From contig OU862931.1 of NCBI GenBank assembly GCA_917880885.1, forward strand, positions 15,356,736 through 15,420,735: 64,000 bases of DNA, written 5' to 3'. The stretch is from Limnephilus marmoratus. Its lineage: Eukaryota > Arthropoda > Insecta > Trichoptera > Limnephilidae. Under the pieces are notes generated by a model. It did no database searches. It was not told where the DNA came from and saw nothing but the letters and a program-made list of their open reading frames with translations. The translations under genes were made by a program, and so were the position numbers. Numbering within the stretch: position 1 is the stretch's first letter; every line of letters starts with the position of its first letter. Shown here piece by piece: positions 11,145 to 23,360 of this stretch.

Positions 11145-11933
11145 GCCGCGGTAGAGTAACTACCTCGCGGTAGGTAATACGAGCCACTTCGGCGGTTAAC
11201 GAGAATATTCGACAGATATTGTACGGTGCTGTCTCGAGACCTTTCTAGGCGGGGGCGATATTATTAACGTCGGGCTGGCACGGCAAGCGAGAAAGTACAT
11301 CGCGATCGGCATATGTAGGTAGGTACCTAGTAGCAAGTAGATTTGCCGATGCACGCGAATATAAGGAGATGTTTCTCGTATCTTCTTTTGAGCACGAAGA
11401 TAATAATGATGTGTCGCCACACACCCCCTTCCCACTGTGATGTGAACACGTAACCTTCTGATGTGAACATGCAGCATACAGCATCCTGACATGTGTGTTA
11501 CCACAGCGCATCCGGTAACACCGCAAAATGAGGGAATCGGTAGAGACCCATCAGCACGGACGCACCGACCAGCAGCATCAACCCGGCTTTCCTGCGACTC
11601 CTGGCATCATCTTTCAACCGTGTACTCCGTACACTGGGAAGGGGGTGTGTGGCGACACATCATTATAAACTTTGCCATCAAAAGAGGAATCGAGAAACAT
11701 CTCCTAATATCCGCGCGCATCGGCAAACCTACTTGCCTAGGTACCTTCCTACCTTTACTGGTCGCGATGTACTTTCTCGCCTGCCGTGCTGGCTGGACGA
11801 TAATAATATCGCCCCACCTAGAAAGGTCTAGAGTTTACAAGCCGCCTGAATATTCGGCACCGCGTATGTTCCAGTACCTTCCAGTGTGCACATTGCCGGC
11901 GAATGGAACATTACTCCCACCGGTCGCGCTGGC

Positions 11934-11971
11934 TATATAAGCGACTTAACCCGGCGCTAGCACAGTTCAGT
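11934..11971 (+). promoter_or_regulatory. TATA + initiator core promoter, right arm of copy C
   Basis: TATATAA lies at 11934-11940 and TCAGT at 11967-11971. It points right into the long satellite block that begins at 12523. That block has no facing foldback promoter in this window. Confidence 0.6.
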
Positions 11972-12444
11972 CTCACATTAATCGTCGGTCAACATGTAAT
12001 AAGTGCTCCTGCATGGTATCGCTACGCTCCAGGGCAGCTTCCTCGAGGTCCATCACCACGTCTCAGCTACAAGGCCCATCGTGTCTTCAGCTCCTGAGAT
12101 CAGCTCCATCCCGCGACTTATAAGGTTTGACGCACCTTCAGTCCAGGGATCAGCTCACCACTTCATGACACCCCGAAGCCCCACCGTACTTCGCTGTCAT
12201 GGAAACACGCTCCGCCTCGCCAGGACTACCTGCTGGTGGCTCAGCACACCGAGCCACACACCGTTTCTCTCCGCGACACAAAGCGTCGAGCAACGGCCTG
12301 GAAGATAGGTCATCTCCACCGCCATGGTGTCGAGCAACGCGCTGACCTTCACCACACCATCTCCACCTCCGTACGCCTGCAGCATCATCTACGGCACTCT
12401 GCCTTACATCATGTTACCGCTTCACCGACCTTCGCTACGTAGCC

Positions 12445-12450
12445 AATAAA
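12445..12450 (+). terminator. AATAAA polyadenylation signal, right arm of copy C
   Basis: Same position in the arm as the signals at 1095 and 6770, close to the outer end of the element. Confidence 0.5.
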
Positions 12451-13665
12451 CGACTGACTCACCACTTCGACATGACGCCTTTCATTTATCTCCCGTCTCT
12501 ACCGATACGGACCGCTCCCTCAGTTTTAACACTTGGGGTCGGTGGTTTTCACATTTTGGGTCGGCCGTTTTAAAACTTGAGTTCGGTCATATTTTTGGCC
12601 CATCAAAAAATCTGCCAAGCGAAGAATTAAAAAAAATCGTAGTTTTAACACTCGGGGTCGGTGGTTTTCACATTGGGGTAGGCTGTTTTGACACTTGGGG
12701 TCGGTCATATTTTTGGCCCCATTGCACCGATCCGTCTGAAATTTTGGATTCGTAGTGAGAATCGTGGTCTGTACAAGAATCAATCAAAAAATCTGCCAAA
12801 CGAAGAATAAAAAAAAAACGTCGTTTTTACACTTGGGGTCGGTGGTTTTCACATTGGGGTAGGCCGTTATGACACTTGGGGCCGGTCATATTTTTGGCCC
12901 CATTGCACCGATCCGTTTGAAATTTTGGATTCGCACTAAGAAACATGGTCTGTACACGAATCAATAAAAAAAATTTTGAACCAATATTAATTTTTAAAAA
13001 ATTCATCGTTTTACGCGTGCTTTGTGACAACACTTGTGGTCGGTCATAACGAAGACCCTATGGCACCGAGCCTACAAAATTTTGGATTCGTAGTGAGAAT
13101 CGTGGTCTGTACAAGAATCAATTATAAAATCTGCCGAAAGAAGAATTTAAATCAAAAAACGTCGTTTTACCAGTAGGGGTCGGTGGTTTTCACACTGGGG
13201 GTTATCCGTTTAATCACTTGGGGTTGGTCATATTTTTGGCCCCATGTCATCGATCCGTCTGAATTTTTTGATTCTCACCAAGAATCATAGTCTGTACACG
13301 AATCAATAAAAAATCTTTCAAAAGATAAATTATTTTAAAAAAATCATCATTTTACTCGTGCTTTGTGACAACACTTGTGGTCGGTCATCACCAAGCCGAC
13401 TGAGATTTTGAATTCTTAGTCGTAATCCGTATACGAATCAATCAAAAAATCTGCCAAAAGAAGAAATTCAAAAAATATCATCGTTTTAACACCTGGGTTT
13501 CGGTGGTTTTCACACTTGGGGTCGGCCGTTTTAACGCTTGGGGTCGGTCATATCTTTGACCCTATGGCTCCAATCCGTCGGAAATTTTGGATTCTCACCA
13601 AGAATCATGGTCTGTATACGATTCAATAAAAAATCTTCAAAAAGAATAATTTTTAAAAATTCATC

Positions 13666-15270
13666 GTTTTAACACTTGGGGTCGGTGGTTTTCACATTTT
13701 GGGTCGGCCGTTTTAACACTTGAGTTCGGTCATATTTTTGGCCCATCAAAAAATCTGCCAAACGAAGAATTAAAAAAATCGTCGTTTTAACACTCGGGGT
13801 CGGTGGTTTTCACATTGGGGTAGGCTGTTTTGACACTTGGGGTCGGTCATATTTTTGGCCCCATTGCACCGATCCGTCTGAAATTTTGGATTCGTAGTGG
13901 GAATGGTGATCTGTACAAGAATCAATCATAAAATCTGCCGAAAGAAGAATTTAAAAAAATCATCGTTTTACCAGTAGGGGTCGGTGGTTTTCACACTGGG
14001 GGTTATCCGTTTAAACACTTGGGGTCGGTCATATTTTTGGCCCCATGTCATCGATCCGTCTGAATTTTTTGATTCTCACCAAGAATCATGGTCTGTACAC
14101 GAATCAATAAAAAATCTTCCAAAAGATTAATTATTAAAAAAAAATTATCGTTTTACTCGTGCTTTGTGACAACACTTGTGTTCGGTCATCACCAAGCCGA
14201 CTGAGATTTTGAATTCTTAGTCGTAGTCCGTATACGAATCAATCAAAAAATCTGCCAAAAGAAGAAATTCAAAAAATATCATCGTTTTAACACCTGGGTT
14301 TCGGTGGTTTTCACACTTGGGGTCGGCCGTTTTAACGCTTGGGGTCGGTCATATCTTTGACCCTATGGCTCCAATCCGTCTGAAATTTTGGATTCTCACC
14401 AAGAATCATGGTCTGTATACGATTCAATAAAAAATCTTCCAAAAGAATAATTTTTAAAAATTCATCGTTTTAACACTTGGGGTCGGTGGTTTTCACATTT
14501 TGGGTCGGCCGTTTTAACACTTGAGTTCGGTCATATTTTTGGCCCATCAAAAAATCTGCCAAACGAAGAATTAAAAAAATCGTCGTTTTAACACTCGGGG
14601 TCGGTGGTTTTCACATTGGGGTAGGCTGTTTTGACACTTGGGGTCGGTCATATTTTTGGCCCCATTGCACCGATCCGTCTGAAATTTTGGATTCGTAGTG
14701 GGAATCGTGATCTGTACAAGAATCAATCATAAAATCTGCCGAAAGAAGAATTTAAAAAAATCATCGTTTTAACAGTAGGGGTCGGTGGTTTTCACACTGG
14801 GGCTCGGCCGTTTTAACACTTGGGGTCGGTCATATTTTTGGCCCCATGTCATCGATCCGTCTGAAAATTTTGATTCTCACCAAGAATCGTGGTCTGTACA
14901 CGAATCAATAAAAAATCTTCCAAAAGATTAATTATTAAAAAAAAATTATCGTTTTACTCGTGCTTTGTGACAACACTTGTGGTCGGTCATCACCAAAGCC
15001 GACTGAGATTTTGAATTCTTAGTCGTAGTCCGTATACGAATCAATCAAAAAATGTGCCAAAAGAAGAATTTCAAAAAATATCATCGTTTTAACACCTGGG
15101 TTTCGGTGGTTTTCACACTTGGGGTCGGCCGTTTTAACGCTTGGGGTCGGTCATATCTTTGACCCTATGGCTCCAATCCGTCTGAAATTTTGGATTCTCA
15201 CGAAGAATCCATCGTCTGTACACGAATCAATAAAAAAATCTACCGAACGATTAATTTTTTAAAAAATCCC
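13666..15270. repeat. 803-bp local duplication of satellite modules
   Basis: Block 3 has about 803 bp more than blocks 1 and 2 at this place: the landmark frame at 3663 and 9338 reappears at 15816 instead of 15013. The extra piece equals five modules (about 118, 181, 185, 135 and 183 bp) repeated in tandem. Boundaries are approximate because any phase of the repeat fits. Confidence 0.7.
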
Positions 15271-15539
15271 CGTTTTAAGCGCGCTTTGTGACAACACTTG
15301 TGGTCGGTCATAAAGAAGACCCTATCTCACCGAGCCGTCTGAAATTTTAGATTCGCACTAAGAATCATGGTCTGTACACGATTCAATAAAAAATCTTCCA
15401 AAAGAATAATTTTTAAGAAATTCATCGTTTTAACACTTGGGGTCGGTGATTTTCACATTTTGGGTCGGCCGTTTTAACACTTGAGTTCGGTCATATTTTT
15501 GGCCCATCAAAAAATCTGCCAAACGAAGAATTAAAAAAA

Positions 15540-18500
15540 ATCGTCGTTTTTACACTTGGGGTCGGTGGTTTTCACATTGGGGTAGGCCGTCATGACACTT
15601 GGGGCCGGTCATATTTTTGGGCCCATTGCACCGATCCGTCTAAAAATTTTGGATTCGCACTAAGAATGATGGTCTGTACACGAATCAATAAAAAAAATCT
15701 TGAACCAATATTAATTTTTAAAAAATTCATCGTTTTACGGGCGCTTTGTGACAAGACTTGTGGTCGGTCATAACGAAGACCCTATGGCACCGCCGACTGA
15801 AATTTTGGATTCGTAGTGAGAATCGTGGTCTGTTTACGAATCAATCAAGAAATCTGCCGAAAGAAGAATTTTAAAAAAAATCATAGCTTTAACACTTGGG
15901 GTCGGTGGTTTTCACTCTGGGGGTCGGCCGTTTTAACACTTGGGGTCGGTCATATTTTTGGCTACATGGCACCGATCCGTCTGAAATTTTTGATTCTCAC
16001 CAAGAAACATCGTCTGTACACGATTCAATAAAAAATCTCTCAAAAAAATAATAATTAAGAAATTCATCGTTTTAACACTTGGGGTCGGTGGTTTTCACAT
16101 TTTGGGTTGGCCGTTTTAACACTTGAGTTCGGTCATATTTTTGGTCCATCAAAAAAACTGCAAAACGAAGAATTAAAAAAATCGTCGTTTTAACACTTGG
16201 GGTCGGTGGTTTTCACATTGGGGTAGGCTGTTTTGACACTTGGGGTCGGTCATATTTTGGCCCCATTGCACCGATCCGTCTGAAATTTTGGATTCCTAGT
16301 GAGAATCGTGGTCTGTACAAGAATCAATCATAAAATATGCCGAAGGAAGAATTTACAAAATAACATCGTTTTAACAGTAGGGGTCGGTGGTTTTCACACT
16401 GGGGGTCGGCCGTTTTAACACTTGGGGTCGGTCATATTTTTGGCCCCATGTCATCGATCCGTCTGAAAATTTTGATTCTCACCAAGAATCGTGGTCTGTA
16501 CACGAATCAATAAAAAATCTTCCAAAAGATTAATTATTAAAAAAAAATTATCGTTTTACTCGTGCTTTGTGACAACACTTGTGGTCGGTCATCACCAAAG
16601 CCGACTGAGATTTTGAATTCTTAGTCGTAGTCCGTATACGAATCAATCAAAAAATGTGCCAAAAGAAGAATTTCAAAAAATATCATCGTTTTAACACCTG
16701 GGTTTCGGTGGTTTTCACACTTGGGGTCGGCCGTTTTAACGCTTGGGGTCGGTCATATCTTTGACCCTATGGCTCCAATCCGTCTGAAATTTTGGATTCT
16801 CACGAAGAATCCATCGTCTGTACACGAATCAATAAAAAAATCTACCGAACGATTAATTTTTTAAAAAATCCCCGTTTTAAGCGCGCTTTGTGACAACACT
16901 TGTGGTCGGTCATAAAGAAGACCCTATCTCACCGAGCCGTCTGAAATTTTAGATTCGCACTAAGAATCATGGTCTGTACACGATTCAATAAAAAATCTTC
17001 CAAAAGAATAATTTTTAAGAAATTCAGCGTTTTAACACTTGGGGTCGGTGATTTTCACATTTTGGGTCGGCCGTTTTAACACTTGAGTTCGGTCATATTT
17101 TTGGCCCATCAAAAAATCTGCCAAACGAAGAATTAAAAAAAATCGTCGTTTTTACACTTGGGGTCGGTGGTTTTCACATTGGGGTAGGCCGTTATGACAC
17201 TTGGGGCCGGTCATATTTTTGGCCTTATTGCATCGATCCGTCTGAAATTTTGGATTCGCACTAAGAATCATGGTCTGTACACGATTCAATAAAAAATCTT
17301 CTAAAAGAATAATTTTTAAGAAATTCATCGTTTTAACACTTGGGGCCGGTGATTTTCACATTTTGGGTCGGCCGTTTTAACACTTGAGTTCGGTCATATT
17401 TTTGACATATCAAAAAATCTGCCAAACGAAGAATTAAAAAAAAATCTTCGTTTTTACACTTGGGGTCGGTGGTTTTCACATTGGGGTAGGCCGTCATGAC
17501 ACTTGGGGCCGGTCATATTTTTGGCCCCATTGCACCGATCCGTCTGAAATTTTGGATTCGCACTAAGAATCATGATCTGTACACGATTCAATTAAAAATC
17601 TTCCAAAAGAATAATTTTTAAGAAATTCATCGTTTTAACACTTGGGGCCGGTGATTTTCACATTTTGGGTCGGCCGTTTTAACACTTGAGTTCGGTCATA
17701 TTTTTGACATATCAAAAAATCTGCCAAACGAAGAATTAAAAAAAAATCTTCGTTTTTACACTTGGGGTCGGTGGTTTTCACATTGGGGTAGGCCGTCATG
17801 ACACTTGGGGCCGGTCATATTTTTGGCCCCATTGCACCGATCCGTCTGAAATTTTGGATTCGCACTAAGAATGATGGTCTGTACACGAATCAATAAAAAT
17901 AATCTTGAACCAATATTAATTTTTAAAAAATTCATCGTTTTACGGGCGCTTTGTGACAAGACTTGTGGTCGGTCATAACGAAGACCCTATGGCACCGCCG
18001 ACTGAAATTTTGGATTCGTAGTGAGAATCGTGGTCTGTTTACGAATCAATCAAGAAATCTGCCGAAAGAAGAATTTAAAAAAAATCATAGCTTTAACACT
18101 TGGGGTCGGTGGTTTTCACTCTGGGGGTCGGCCGTTTTAACACTTGGGGTCGGTCATATTTTTGGCTACATGGCACCGATCCTACTGAAATTTTTGATTC
18201 TCACCAAGAAACATCGTCTGTACACGATTCAATATAAAATCTCTCAAAAGAATAATTTTTTAGAAATTCATCGTTTTAACACTTGGGGTCGGTGGTTTTC
18301 ACATTTTGGGTTGGCCGTTTTAACACTTGAGTTCGGTCATATTTTTGGTCCATCAAAAAAACTGCAAAACGAAGAATTAAAAAAAATCGTCGTTTTTACA
18401 CTTGGGGTCGGTGGTTTTCACATTGGGGTAGGCCGTTATGACACTTGGGGCCGGTCATATTTTTGGCCCCATTGCACCGATCCGTCTGAAATTTTGGATT

Positions 18501-21500
18501 CGCACTAAGAATGATGGTCTGTACACGAATCAATAAAAATAATCTTGAACCAATATTAATTTTTAAAAAATTCATCGTTTTACGGGCGCTTTGTGACAAG
18601 ACTTGTGGTCGGTCATAACGAAGACCCTATGGCACCGCCGACTGAAATTTTGGATTCGTAGTGAGAATCGTGGTCTGTTTACGAATCAATCAAGAAATCT
18701 GCCGAAAGAAGAATTTAAAAAAAAATCATAGCTTTATTACTTGGGGTCGGTGGTTTTCACTCTGGGGGTCGGCCGTTTTAACACTTGGGGTCGGTCATAT
18801 TTTTGGCTACATGGCACCGATCCGACTGAAATTTTTGATTCTCACCAAGAAACATCGTCTGTACACGATTCAATATAAAATCTCTCAAAAGAATAATTTT
18901 TAAGAAATTCATCGTTTTAACACTTGGGGTCGGTGGTTTTCACATTTTGGGTTGGCCGTTTTAACACTTGAGTTCGGTCATATTTTTGGTCCATCAAAAA
19001 AACTGCAAAACGAAGAATTAAAAAAAATCGTCGTTTTAACACTTGGGGTCGGTGGTTTTCACATTGAGGTAGGCTGTTTTGACATTTGGGGTCGGTCATA
19101 TTTTGGCCCCATTGCACCGATCCGTCTGAAATTTTGGATTCCTAGTGAGAATCGTGGTCTGTACAAGAATCAATCATAAAATCTGCCGAAGGAAGAATTT
19201 AAAAAAAAAACATCGTTTTAACAGTAGGGGTCGGTGGTTTTCACACTGGGGGTCGGCCGTTTTAACACTTGGGGTCGGTCTAATTTTTGGCCCCATGTCA
19301 TCGATCCGTCTGAAAATTTTGATTCTCACCAAGAATCGTGGTCTGTACACGAATCAATAAAAAATCTTCCAAAAGATTAATTATTAAAAAAAAATTATCG
19401 TTTTACTCGTGCTTTGTGACAACACTTGTGGTCGGTCATCACCAAGCCGACTGAGATTTTGAATTCTTAGTCGTAGTCCGTATACGAATCAATCAAAAAA
19501 TGTGCCAAAAGAAGAATTTCAAAAAATATCATCGTTTTAACACCTGGGTTTCGGTGGTTTTCACACTTGGGGTCGGCCGTTTTAACGCTTGGGGTCGGTC
19601 ATATCTTTGACCCTATGGCTCCAATCCGTCTGAAATTTTGGATTCTCACGAAGATTCCATCGTCTGTACACGAATCAATAAAAAAATCTACCGAAAGATT
19701 AATTTTTTAAAAAATCCCCGTTTTAAGCGCGCTTTGTGACAACACTTGTGGTCGGTCATAAAGAAGACCCTATCTCACCGAGCCGTCTGAAATTTTAGAT
19801 TCGCACTAAGAATCATGGTCTGTACACGATTCAATAAAAAATCTTCCAAAAGAATAATTTTTAAGAAATTCAGCGTTTTAACACTTGGGGTCGGTGATTT
19901 TCACATTTTGGGTCGGCCGTTTTAACACTTGAGTTCGGTCATATTTTTGGCCCATCAAAAAATCTGCCAAACGAAGAATTAAAAAAAATCGTCGTTTTTA
20001 CACTTGGGGTCGGTGGTTTTCACATTGGGGTAGGCCGTTATGACACTTGGGGCCGGTCATATTTTTGGCCTTATTGCATCGATCCGTCTGAAATTTTGGA
20101 TTCGCACTAAGAATCATGGTCTGTACACGATTCAATAAAAAATCTTCTAAAAGAATAATTTTTAAGAAATTCATCGTTTTAACACTTGGGGCCGGTGATT
20201 TTCACATTTTGGGTCGGCCGTTTTAACACTTGAGTTCGGTCATATTTTTGACATATCAAAAAATCTGCCAAACGAAGAATTAAAAAAAAATCTTCGTTTT
20301 TACACTTGGGGTCGGTGGTTTTCACATTGGGGTAGGCCGTCATGACACTTGGGGCCGGTCATATTTTTGGCCCCATTGCACCGATCCGTCTGAAATTTTG
20401 GATTCGCACTAAGAATCATGATCTGTACACGATTCAATTAAAAATCTTCCAAAAGAATAATTTTTAAGAAATTCATCGTTTTAACACTTGGGGCCGGTGA
20501 TTTTCACATTTTGGGTCGGCCGTTTTAACACTTGAGGTCGGTCATATTTTTGACATATCAAAAAATCTGCCAAACGAAGAATTAAAAAAAAATCTTCGTT
20601 TTTACACTTGGGGTCGGTGGTTTTCACATTGGGGTAGGCCGTCATGACACTTGGGGCCGGTCATATTTTTGGCCCCATTGCACCGATCCGTCTGAAATTT
20701 TGGATTCGCACTAAGAATGATGGTCTGTACACGAATCAATAAAAATAATCTTGAACCAATATTAATTTTTAAAAAATTCATCGTTTTACGGGCGCTTTGT
20801 GACAAGACTTGTGGTCGGTCATAACGAAGACCCTATGGCACCGCCGACTGAAATTTTGGATTCGTAGTGAGAATCGTGGTCTGTTTACGAATCAATCAAG
20901 AAATCTGCCGAAAGAAGAATTTTAAAAAAAATCATAGCTTTAACACTTGGGGTCGGTGGTTTTCACTCTGGGGGTCGGCCGTTTTAACACTTGGGGTCGG
21001 TCATATTTTTGGCTACATGGCACCGATCCGTCTGAAATTTTTGATTCTCACCAAGAATCATGGTCTGTACACGAATCATTAAAAAAAATTTGAACAAATA
21101 TTAATTTTTTTAAAATTCATCGTTTTACGGGCGCTTTGTGACAAGACTTGTGGTCGGTCATAACGAAGACCCTATGGCACCGCCGACTGAAATTTTGGAT
21201 TCGTAGTGAGAATCGTGGTCTGTTTACGAATCAATCAAGAAATCTGCCGAAAGAAGAATTTAAAAAAAAATCATAGCTTTAACACTTGGGGTCGGTGGTT
21301 TTCACTCTGGGGGTCGGCCGTTTTAACACTTGGGGTCGGTCATATTTTTGGCTACATGGCACCGATCCTACTGAAATTTTTGATTCTCACCAAGAAACAT
21401 CGTCTGTACACGATTCAATATAAAATCTCTCAAAAGAATAATTTTTTAGAAATTCATCGTTTTAACACTTGGGGTCGGTGGTTTTCACATTTTGGGTTGG

Positions 21501-23360
21501 CCGTTTTAACACTTGAGTTCGGTCATATTTTTGGTCCATCAAAAAAACTGCAAAACGAAGAATTAAAAAAAATCGTCGTTTTTACACTTGGGGTCGGTGG
21601 TTTTCACATTGGGGTAGGCCGTTATGACACTTGGGGCCGGTCATATTTTTGGCCCCATTGCACCGATCCGTCTGAAATTTTGGATTCGCACTAAGAATGA
21701 TGGTCTGTACACGAATCAATAAAAATAATATTGAACCAATATTAATTTTTAAAAAATTCATCGTTTTACGGGCGCTTTGTGACAAGACTTGTGGTCGGTC
21801 ATAACGAAGACCCTATGGCACCGCCGACTGAAATTTTGGATTCGTAGTGAGAATCGTGGTCTGTTTACGAATCAATCAAGAAATCTGCCGAAAGAAGAAT
21901 TTTAAAAAAAATCATAGCTTTATTACTTGGGGTCGGTGGTTTTCACTCTGGGGGTCGGCCGTTTTAACACTTGGGGTCGGTCATATTTTTGGCTACATGG
22001 CACCGATCCGACTGAAATTTTTGATTCTCACCAAGAAACATCGTCTGTACACGATTCAATATAAAATCTCTCAAAAGAATAATTTTTAAGAAATTCATCG
22101 TTTTAACACTTGGGGTCGGTGGTTTTCACATTTTGGGTTGGCCGTTTTAACACTTGAGTTCGGTCATATTTTTGGTCCATCAAAAAAACTGCAAAACGAA
22201 GAATTAAAAAAAATCGTCGTTTTAACACTTGGGGTCGGTGGTTTTCACATTGAGGTAGGCTGTTTTGACATTTGGGGTCGGTCATATTTTGGCCCCATTG
22301 CACCGATCCGTCTGAAATTTTGGATTCCTAGTGAGAATCGTGGTCTGTACAAGAATCAATCATAAAATCTGCCGAAGGAAGAATTTAAAAAAAAAACATC
22401 GTTTTAACAGTAGGGGTCGGTGGTTTTCACACTGGGGGTCGGCCGTTTTAACACTTGGGGTCGGTCTAATTTTTGGCCCCATGTCATCGATCCGTCTGAA
22501 AATTTTGATTCTCACCAAGAATCGTGGTCTGTACACGAATCAATAAAAAATCTTCCAAAAGATTAATTATTAAAAAAAAATTATCGTTTTACTCGTGCTT
22601 TGTGACAACACTTGTGGTCGGTCATCACCAAGCCGACTGAGATTTTGAATTCTTAGTCGTAGTCCGTATACGAATCAATCAAAAAATGTGCCAAAAGAAG
22701 AATTTCAAAAAATATCATCGTTTTAACACCTGGGTTTCGGTGGTTTTCACACTTGGGGTCGGCCGTTTTAACGCTTGGGGTCGGTCATATCTTTGACCCT
22801 ATGGCTCCAATCCGTCTGAAATTTTGGATTCTCACGAAGATTCCATCGTCTGTACACGAATCAATAAAAAAATCTACCGAAAGATTAATTTTTTAAAAAA
22901 TCCCCGTTTTAAGCGCGCTTTGTGACAACACTTGTGGTCGGTCATAAAGAAGACCCTATCTCACCGAGCCGTCTGAAATTTTAGATTCGCACTAAGAATC
23001 ATGGTCTGTACACGATTCAATAAAAAATCTTCCAAAAGAATAATTTTTAAGAAATTCATCGTTTTAACACTTGGGGTCGGTGATTTTCACATTTTGGGTC
23101 GGCCGTTTTAACACTTGAGTTCGGTCATATTTTTGGCCCATCAAAAAATCTGCCAAACGAAGAATTAAAAAAAATCGTCGTTTTTACACTTGGGGTCGGT
23201 GGTTTTCACATTGGGGTAGGCCGTTATGACACTTGGGGCCGGTCATATTTTTGGCCCCATTGCATCGATCCGTCTGAAATTTTGGATTCGCACTAAGAAT
23301 CATGGTCTGTACACGATTCAATAAAAAATCTTCCAAAAGAATAATTTTTAAGAAATTCAT
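15540..23360. repeat. Higher-order tandem repeat, units of 2,846 and 3,186 bp
   Basis: The same multi-module segment occurs three times. Landmarks at 15816, 18661 and 21847 give offsets of 2,845 and 3,186 bp; 17756 and 20602 differ by 2,846; 18917 and 22103 differ by 3,186. The second step is longer because an extra pair of modules (about 340 bp) lies near 20,867-21,206. A shorter step of about 302 bp (a 119-bp plus a 183-bp module) is also repeated at 17,329/17,631 and again at 20,175/20,477. Rare variants such as CCTTATTGCATCG (17,222 and 20,068) confirm the units. Confidence 0.8.

Larger units (their letters stand above)
10555..12522. mobile_element. Foldback-like element, copy C (complete)
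   Basis: Same length (1,968 bp), termini (TGAGGG/CCCTCA) and duplicated GTTT flanks as copy B. As copies A, B and C lie at exact 5,675-bp offsets inside one tandem repeat, they descend from a single insertion that was multiplied with its satellite surroundings, not from three insertions. Beyond this copy the array runs about 20 kb with no further element until the copia insertion. Confidence 0.85.
1..14300. repeat. 5,675-bp tandem duplication (element + satellite block)
   Basis: Positions 1, 5676 and 11351 start the same sequence. Copies 1-5675 and 5676-11350 agree nearly perfectly; I saw only scattered single-base changes, such as 466/6141 and one in the poly-T tract near 3101/8776. The third copy follows the same sequence to about 14,300, then departs through an extra 803-bp piece and never reaches another foldback element. 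The likely cause is a recent unequal exchange or rolling amplification of a 5.7-kb unit. A collapsed or expanded assembly must also be considered. Confidence 0.9.

Noticed and set aside
17963..18508. A 181-aa plus frame and many 60-160-aa relatives containing TWGRWF and TLGVGHIFG segments, as a possible repeat protein family
   Set aside because: They are readings of the satellite itself. Length depends on which modules happen to stay in frame, several frames and both strands are open over the same bases, and no start, stop or domain is conserved between units.
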